The notes beneath the pieces were generated by a model that was not told the DNA's origin, did not search any database, and was given only the letters and a program-made list of their open reading frames with translations. Source: Uloborus plumipes (lineage: Eukaryota; Arthropoda; Arachnida; Araneae; Uloboridae). From it: a stretch of 64,000 bases of DNA. The stretch is taken from positions 23,898-87,897 of the forward strand of contig JAXGGA010004481.1 of assembly GCA_038373865.1 (NCBI GenBank), read 5' to 3'. Shown here one piece after another: positions 57,366 to 64,000 of this stretch. Position 1 is the stretch's first letter. Each line of letters begins with the position of its first letter. The position numbers and the translations under genes are program-made.

Positions 57366-58325
57366 GGGTCATTCCGACGAAAATGGTACAAATCATGTCT
57401 GAAACTCTTTACTTAAGATTATCAATTCAAATAATTTCCACCAACTAATCATATTTTTTTATTGAGTTTCTATTTATTTGGTGTATAATGAAGTGTAAAT
57501 AACTAGTACATGACTCATTTATGAAAGGATTTTAAATATTTTGATCACTTTGTTTAACAGAGTGGACATATAACAGAGTGGACATATAACAGAGTGGACA
57601 AATAAGCCTTCAAAAATATCTGTATCACAAAGAAAAGTTAGAATCACAGAACAAGCATAAAGTGGAATAAACAGCCTAAAACTGTAAGTCTGTCTGCAAT
57701 TTCAAGAAAAAATCTATTTTTTCCATCATGAAATCGGCTCTAACAGAGTGGACATCCAACAGTTCAAATGGAACTATCATAAGAAAAGAATTAGGCTCAC
57801 CCTGGTTCTTGACTACATAATTCAATGCAGCAAGCTAATCACTGCAGTTATACTACATATATTTAAAAAAATATATATCAGATTGAATGCAATTGTTTAT
57901 TTTATTTCCAAAAGGCATATAACAGAGTGGACAATTCGAAACATAGAAATTCTAGGGACATGGATAAATAATAGTGTTTTGGGGGGAAATTTTTTTTTTC
58001 CTTTGCCTAATAATGGCGTCAGAAGCATCTTTTGTGTAGTGCAGTTTCATTTATTTTGTTGTTACATTTCAGTTTAATTTTAAATTACATTTAAAATTCT
58101 AGCAATTTGAAGCTGGGACACGTCATTTTCCCCTTCTTCAGACAAAGATAATTTTTTTTTGTGTCATTTCTAAATGGATTATACTTAATCAATTGATACT
58201 TGACAGCACAAAATTAAATGGAGAACCAATAAAAAATACACTTAATGGGTGGTAGTTATTAAAATTGATTTTAAAAAATTTTAAAGTCTCGGACATTATT
58301 TGTACCATTTTCGTCGGAAAGACCC
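57366..58325. mobile_element. TIR element GGGTCATTCCGACG with internal ACAGAGTGGAC repeats
   Basis: GGGTCATTCCGACGAAAATG at the left and CATTTTCGTCGGAAAGACCC at the right are inverted repeats that continue through GTACAAAT and GACAT. No clear target duplication. The interior holds at least five copies of ACAGAGTGGAC, three of them in tandem. 960 bp. Frames inside are short and unrecognised. Confidence 0.8.
57553..57601 (+). repeat. Tandem repeat of a 16-bp ACAGAGTGGAC unit
   Basis: The unit ATATAACAGAGTGGAC repeats about three times in a row; isolated copies of TAACAGAGTGGACA recur near 57741 and 57919 within the same TIR element, all in the same orientation. Confidence 0.85.
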
Positions 58326-59795
58326 AAATCCGCTCCCTCTAGAAATTCAGTCTGATGCAAACCTGAAGTCCTTTCCAGATTATGGGCATGTTTTTGGGAT
58401 TCGTTTATTAATCTACTCTTATTAGAATCATTGTGACAACATTTTTAATTGTTACGGCTCTTAATTACGTCACTTGCCGTAGAATTTAAAATTTGAGTTT
58501 TACATTTGAAAACCTCATGTCACATACCTTTACGGCGAGTGAAATCGTAATATAAATTGTTGCACTTTTAAATGATTAACTTGGTTTTAAGAGCTTTTAC
58601 TAAAAAAAACAATTCTTATAAGAAATTGGTTACGAAACTTTTACCAGGGGGTCAATCCATGCGAAATCATACAGGAAAACTAAACAATGTTGCTCACTAT
58701 TTTTGATTTTTAAAACTTTTTGCCTGTCAATTAACTGTTATATTGGGAGCATGAAACAATGGTTTAAAAAATTTTAAACCTTCAGAATTTTTTTTGGCAA
58801 GCACTTTTCAGTTGCTGCGGAAGCGACTTTTCGTGAAAAGAGTACTTTGTGAAGATGCTTATAACTTTTTTATTTATAAATAAATCAAAATGATTTAGAA
58901 ACCACTTGATTAAGCAAAAAATGATCTAAATTTCTATACCAGTTATTTTTCTGATAATTAGTAACAAATTTGTGTAAAATTGGCTTAAAAATAAGATTTT
59001 TTGTGTGAAATTTTACATTTTTGGCATAAAAATATTAGTAGAAGGAATTAAGACTCACCCTTACTTGTTTCTTCCTTGAATAGATATCTCATAGGACTAT
59101 TCCCAGAAGTAGTGTGAAACATTTGAAGACAGTCCTTTTTTTACATAATTTGTCAAACTTGGCATTTTGGAGAAAAAATGCTAACTTTGAGATTTAATAT
59201 CTGAAAAGGGACTGAATGAAAATCTACAAAAAGTTAACTGGATAACCTTCTTATAGTAGTAAATATGCAGCAAAAATGTTATGAGTGATATCGTTCTAGT
59301 TTTGGAGATATGGAGTCTCGAAGTTGGCTGAAAAATTGCATTTATTTTGACACCAAAAAATCAGAGTCACATAATGCAAAATTAATTATTCTCATAATAT
59401 TATATGAGTTTTTTGTGGTATAAACTAACCCTTTTACCAAAACATATAATATTTAAATTTATTTTCCATTTACAGAAAGAAATAATTTAAATATCATGCT
59501 TTTATAAATGCATTTTTTTCTACGTGTTAGTCACAAAAACATGATTTTCCACTCTAAAGCTGGGCTTTCTCGGTCTTTATGCATCTAGTGAGCAAAGAAC
59601 AATTATAGTTTTAATCTAACCTACAACTCTTCATTCATTTTTAAAAGTTAAAAGCGTTAAAACCCCCCTACAGCACCAAAAAGTCTCTCAAAATCCGAAT
59701 TTAAGCTCTAGATCCTGCCATTTTCCGTGAGACTGCGTCTGTATAACAGCAGAAAATGGCGGACGTATTTTTGCGGAAAAGAGTAGAATCTAGAG

Positions 59796-60589
59796 CAGTG
59801 TTTCCCAACCTTTTCAAGCTCATCACCCCCTTCAAGATACTGACTGACACCTATCGCCCCCCCCCCCTTCTTTTTTCTTCCTCCAAAAAAACCATAAAGT
59901 GAACATCTGTAATATTAAAAATATAAGTACCTAAAGGAGCAGTAAATTCTTAAGGGGCGATAGGGGGGCGATGGGTATTTAGAAGAGAAAATAGTAGTAA
60001 AAAAGGGTAATGAAAACCGAAATTGTAAATATGTACGAAACCGCTTGTTCAGTGTTCAGACAATTAATTACACGTTAAGAAAGAAACAAATTGAAGTTCA
60101 AGCGCTTCCTCTTTGCACCTCGGATTAACCTTAGTGAATATTTTATCATTCACTGTCAATTTTATGAATTTTCAGATTTTCAATTTATTTTCCTTCCAAT
60201 TTTTTGTTTCAATGATTTTAATTACCCAGATTCCAGCGAACAAAAGAAAATAATTTCTTGAAAAATGTACTTCTGTTTTTTGATAAGTACATCAATGATC
60301 TTAGTTAAATGTTTCCCTTCAAATGATTATATCAGTTCGCTTCGTGAAAGAAAAAAAAATAAAGGTATTTTATTTATTCATTAATATTTTTAGTTTAAAA
60401 GTGATTAGTCATAGTATCTTTATTGCGTACATTTTACTTCAAATTAAAGTTAGGTACTTTTATTTTTAATATTATAGAAGTTCACTTTATGGTTTTTTTC
60501 GAGGAAGAAAAAAGAAGGGGGGGGGGCGATAGGTGTCAGTCAGCATCTTGAAGGGGGTGATGAGCTTGAAAAGGTTGGGAAAAACACTG
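59796..60589. mobile_element. hAT family 'CAGTGTTTCCC' with two copies of the same end
   Basis: Both termini (CAGTGTTTCCCAACC at 59796 and GGTTGGGAAAAACACTG at 60573-60589) and ~140 bp inward correspond to the same end of the family seen at 8078 and 12030. The opposite end is missing; its subterminal part (GGGGCGAT...GGGTATTTAGAAGAG) appears abruptly after 59934. No direct target duplication exists; the outside sequences are inverted instead (ATCTAGAG and CTCTAGAT). Confidence 0.8.
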
Positions 60590-61705
60590 CTCTAGATTCT
60601 ATCCTTTTCCGCAAAAATACGTCCGCCATTTTCTGCTGTTATACAGACGCAGTCTCACGGAAAATGGCAGGATCTAGAGCTTAAATTCGGATTTTGAGAG
60701 ACTTTTTGGTGCTGTAGGGGGGTTTTAACGCTTTTAACTTTTAAAAATGAATGAAGAGTTGTAGGTTAGATTAAAACTATAATTGTTCTTTGCTCACTAG
60801 ATGCATAAAGACCGAGAAAGCCCAGCTTTAGAGTGGAAAATCATGTTTTTGTGACTAACACGTAGAAAAAAATGCATTTATAAAAGCATAATATCTAAAT
60901 TATTTCTTTCTGTAAATGGAAAATAAATTTAAATATTATATGTTTTGGTAAAAGGGTTAGTTTATACCACAAAAAACTCATCTAATATTATGAGAATAAT
61001 TAATTTTGCATTATGTGATGATTTCTTGGCGTCAAAATAAATGCGATTTTTCAGCCAACTTCGAGGCTCCATATCTCTAAAACTAGAACGATATCACTCA
61101 TAAAATTTTTGCTACATATTTACTACTATAAGAAGGTTATCCAGTTAAATTTTTGTAGATTTTCATTCAGTCCCTTTTCAGATATTAAATCTCAAAGTTA
61201 GCATTTTTTCTCCAAAATGCCAAGTTTGACAAATTATATAAAAAAAAGGACTGTCTTCAAATGTTTCACACTACTTCTGGGAATAGTCCTATGAGATATC
61301 TATTCAAGGGAAAAAAAAGTAAGGGTGAGTCTTAATTCCTTCTACTAATATTTTTATGCCAAAAATGTAAAATTTCACACAAAAAATCTTATTTTTAAGC
61401 CAATTTTACACAAATTTGTTACTAATTATCAGAAAAATAACTGGTATAGAAATTTAGATCATTTTTTGCTTAATCAAGTGGTTTTTAAATCATTTTGATG
61501 TATTTATAAATAAAAAAGTTATAAGCATCTTCACAAAGTACTCTTTTCACGAAAAGTCGCTTCCGCAGCTACTGAAAAGTGCTTGCCAAAAAAAATTCTG
61601 AAGGTTTAAAATTTTTTAAACCATTGTTTCATGCTCCCAATATAACAGTTAATTAACATTCAAAAAGTTTTAAAAATCAAAAATAGTGAGCAACATGTTC
61701 TGTAT

Positions 61706-63435
61706 CAGTGGTTCTCAACCTTTTTACAGCTACCGCCCCCTTTAGGAGTGAAAATTGTTTCAACGCCCCCTTTGAGAACGGATGTAAAACTGGAAGGGAG
61801 AGGGGAGGTAAAGCACTTTTTTGGACCGGTTTAACTCTATAATTTTGCTCAAACAGATTGTTGGAAAATGACTATGCTGCAGAAAAACATGCTTAATGCT
61901 TAATGCTTTTTTTTTTTGTCTTTATATAATATTTTTTCAAAAAACCTAGAAATTTTTTTTCCTCTGAAAAGCTTTGTCAGAGTGATAATCAAATGCCTAG
62001 AATGGGACCATTAAATGAGTGAACCATTTTTAAGTTAAATGAGAACAACACGGTTTGAAATAAAAATGCACAATTTTCAACATTTTTATTTGAAAACAAA
62101 TATATTTTGAAAAATACACTACGTTCAGATAGTTCCTTGACCAGTCCGATTACTAACATTGTGCGCAGTGTTGTTCTTATTTAGTTGCATTTATAGAATA
62201 CACATTTCCTATTTATTACGTACGGATATAGGATTATACTGTGGAAGGAAGGACAATAATTCAGCCAGACCTTCCAATTCTCCCAGCCTTGAAACTATGA
62301 CCCATACCTGTCACCCTTAAATATTATAAATCAAGTTTCCATTTTAAAAGAAACTGAAATAAGTTGAATTTACAAATTAAAAGAAGTTAATTTGAAATAA
62401 ATTCTTTTTGAAAAATTTATTGCTGTGAAGGTTATATAAGATAGTAAAAGATATAAGTATATCTTTGGCGTCATCAGAGTAAAGATGGCTGTGAGGTATT
62501 GAGGATATCCCCCGAAATTACTTTGGAAAACGAAGTCGTAAAAGTGCAGTTTCTTTAATCTTAGGTTTTGTGCTGTTGAGACTTGGGTTCAGATTCCACC
62601 ATAGGTGAAACATTTAAAATTGACGCTATTTTAGGCAATTTTTGGTAACGTTAACTAGGGAGAAAGAGGTCTCTCTTAATGATTTTTTGAAATTGAAATT
62701 ATTTTAAGGCTAAGTTTAACAATGTTAGGAAGTCAGAGCTATTTCCAGTGTTCTCTGAAATTGAAGTATAAAAAACGCAAATTTAAGCTTTTTTTTTGTT
62801 GATGTTGACTCAAAGGTTCCGGAGTTTCCTCCGGAATTTATTTTCCGCATTGAACTCTGAAGAATGCGTTTGTTCAGAGTTCAACCTTTGGTGTTGCTTT
62901 GGTTTGGCTTTGGGGGGGGGGGGGATGCTCTAACGGCACAATGAGTCTGTCAAGTCGGGTGGCTCTCACACAGACTTTTTTAGAAATTGACCTGGTAACG
63001 TTTAGAGAAGAGGCGAGTAGTTCGAGATCCGCTCCCTTCATCGAAAACTTTTCAAATGGACATCAATAAAATTTGGCTATTATAGGTAGTTACGCTATGG
63101 AAAGGGGCACACACCTGAAAAAACTTTTTTGAAATTCATGCGCTGTTAGTAAAAATTTTAGGCTATCCTTCATGACATTAGGAGAAAGATCAGGGTTCGG
63201 GAGTAACCCTAGAAAATAAATGTTAAAGCTATCTTTTGGAGAACAAAATCAGAAGATTTCCTACCACCCCCTTCCCGAAACATGTCCTTACAAGCACATT
63301 TCAAAATATACCCACCGCCCCCTTAGCGCCCAAAATATGTCCACCGCCCCCCTGCCGCCCAAAATATGTTCACCGCCCCTCAACATCTTCCCACCGCCCA
63401 CCGGGGGGCGGTATCGCCCCCGTTGAGAACCACTG
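61706..63435. mobile_element. hAT element, family 'CAGTGGTTCTCAAC', TSD TTCTGTAT
   Basis: CAGTGGTTCTCAACC at the left and GTTGAGAACCACTG at the right sit between perfect TTCTGTAT (61698-61705, 63436-63443). Same family as 15008-16810, reversed: the GGGCGGT-rich end is on the right here. Interior contains degenerate units with no long frame. Confidence 0.93.
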
Positions 63436-63552
63436 TTCTGTATGATCTCACATGGATTGACCCCAGGGTGAATCGATTTTTATACCCCAGTGAATTATTT
63501 GCCCCAGTGTTTTTTATACTCCAGAAATCATTTTGAATTTGCCCTAGCAATG

Positions 63553-64000
63553 CAGGGGTCTGTCCAGGATTTTTCACAGGGTCCGTTTTTTGTGAAAAAC
63601 TAAATAATTTTGTGAAAAATCAAATAATTTTGTGAAAATCAAACTTATAAAAAAAAATTGAATTTAATGAAAAATAAAAAGACATTTCATTTGTTTTCCT
63701 CTTAAAAAAGCGTATTAAACATCAAAAATGTGAAAAATCCGATTCCTGTAGCGGATGCAAAGAGATTGCAGTTTTCAAAGTGATGGCATCAAAAGCATAA
63801 GAATGGAATATAAACTATTTTATTTTGGTAATTTTTTTTTTTTTTACAATTGCATTTTAAAGGTCTATGATAAACATATTATTAATGATTGTCAACACAA
63901 TTAATGCAAAAATAAAATGAAACGATCCATTCAGCATTTAACATTTAGACTCACAAAAGATCAATTTGATTTGTTTAAAAAATTTAAACTAGAGATCTGA
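63553..64000 (+). mobile_element. Probable hAT-like element running off the window
   Basis: CAGGGGTCTGTCCAGGATTT at 63553 looks like a hAT terminus and is followed by tandem 'ttttgtgaaaaa' units. The section 63690-63810 ('gtattaaacatcaaaa', 'gcggatgcaaagag') resembles 45225-45330, so this is a repeated family. The far end is outside the window. Confidence 0.5.

Larger units (their letters stand above)
58646..63465. repeat. Large inverted duplication (fold-back), split by a later hAT
   Basis: Left arm 58646-59934 is complementary to 60451-61705 continued at 63444-63465, about 1.28 kb per arm with scattered mismatches; the spacer is 59935-60450. Landmarks: GGGGTCAATCCATG at 58648 matches CATGGATTGACCCC at 63451, and the 'gcttccgcagc' block near 61558 mirrors 'gttgctgcggaagc' near 58812. 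The arms include flanking sequence plus about 140 bp of a hAT end. The right arm is interrupted by the hAT at 61706-63435. Confidence 0.88.

Noticed and set aside
57553..57601. CRISPR-like array
   Set aside because: The short direct repeats are contiguous, without spacers, and lie in an animal transposon.

Overview
This is animal nuclear DNA: AT-rich and low in gene density, with multi-exon genes, GT-AG introns of 0.8-5.8 kb and very many DNA transposons. The only well-supported genes are the 3' part of an SLC16-type (monocarboxylate transporter-like) gene on the + strand and a complete L3HYPDH (trans-L-3-hydroxyproline dehydratase, proline racemase family) coding sequence on the - strand. 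The hAT, mariner, pogo-like, piggyBac-like and tRNA-SINE content suggests an arthropod; a chelicerate such as a spider is my best guess, but that is inference.

Layout. 1-31564: no exon recognised. This stretch is transposon sediment: many hAT-type elements with 8-bp target duplications, pogo-like elements with TA duplications, one piggyBac-like MITE in TTAA, hairpin MITEs, two tRNA-derived SINEs and a ~36-bp minisatellite. 31565-37183: four SLC16-like exons (+), all joined in phase 1, ending in TGA; the exon(s) for roughly the first 70 residues were not found. 37184-43186: AT-rich spacer between two convergent genes. 43187-55742: L3HYPDH (-), four coding exons giving 338 aa, with catalytic Cys93 and Thr258 (the dehydratase rather than racemase signature). 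Its introns are full of mobile elements; about 91% of the 5.76-kb first coding intron is two adjacent transposons. 55751-64000: upstream of L3HYPDH, with a SINE, a long-TIR element, and a 3-kb inverted duplication built around a hAT element and later split by another hAT.

The two genes are probably functionally unrelated neighbours (a membrane transporter and a cytosolic hydroxyproline-catabolism enzyme). The most informative material is the transposon record. Target duplications, nested insertions and empty sites inside the window allow several insertions to be defined to the base. Notable items are a two-copy TIR family with 7-bp duplications, a 650-bp near-perfect palindrome bounded by 14-bp direct repeats, a 484-bp nested element whose empty site is present in the same window, and a hAT one of whose ends has been replaced by an inverted copy of the other.
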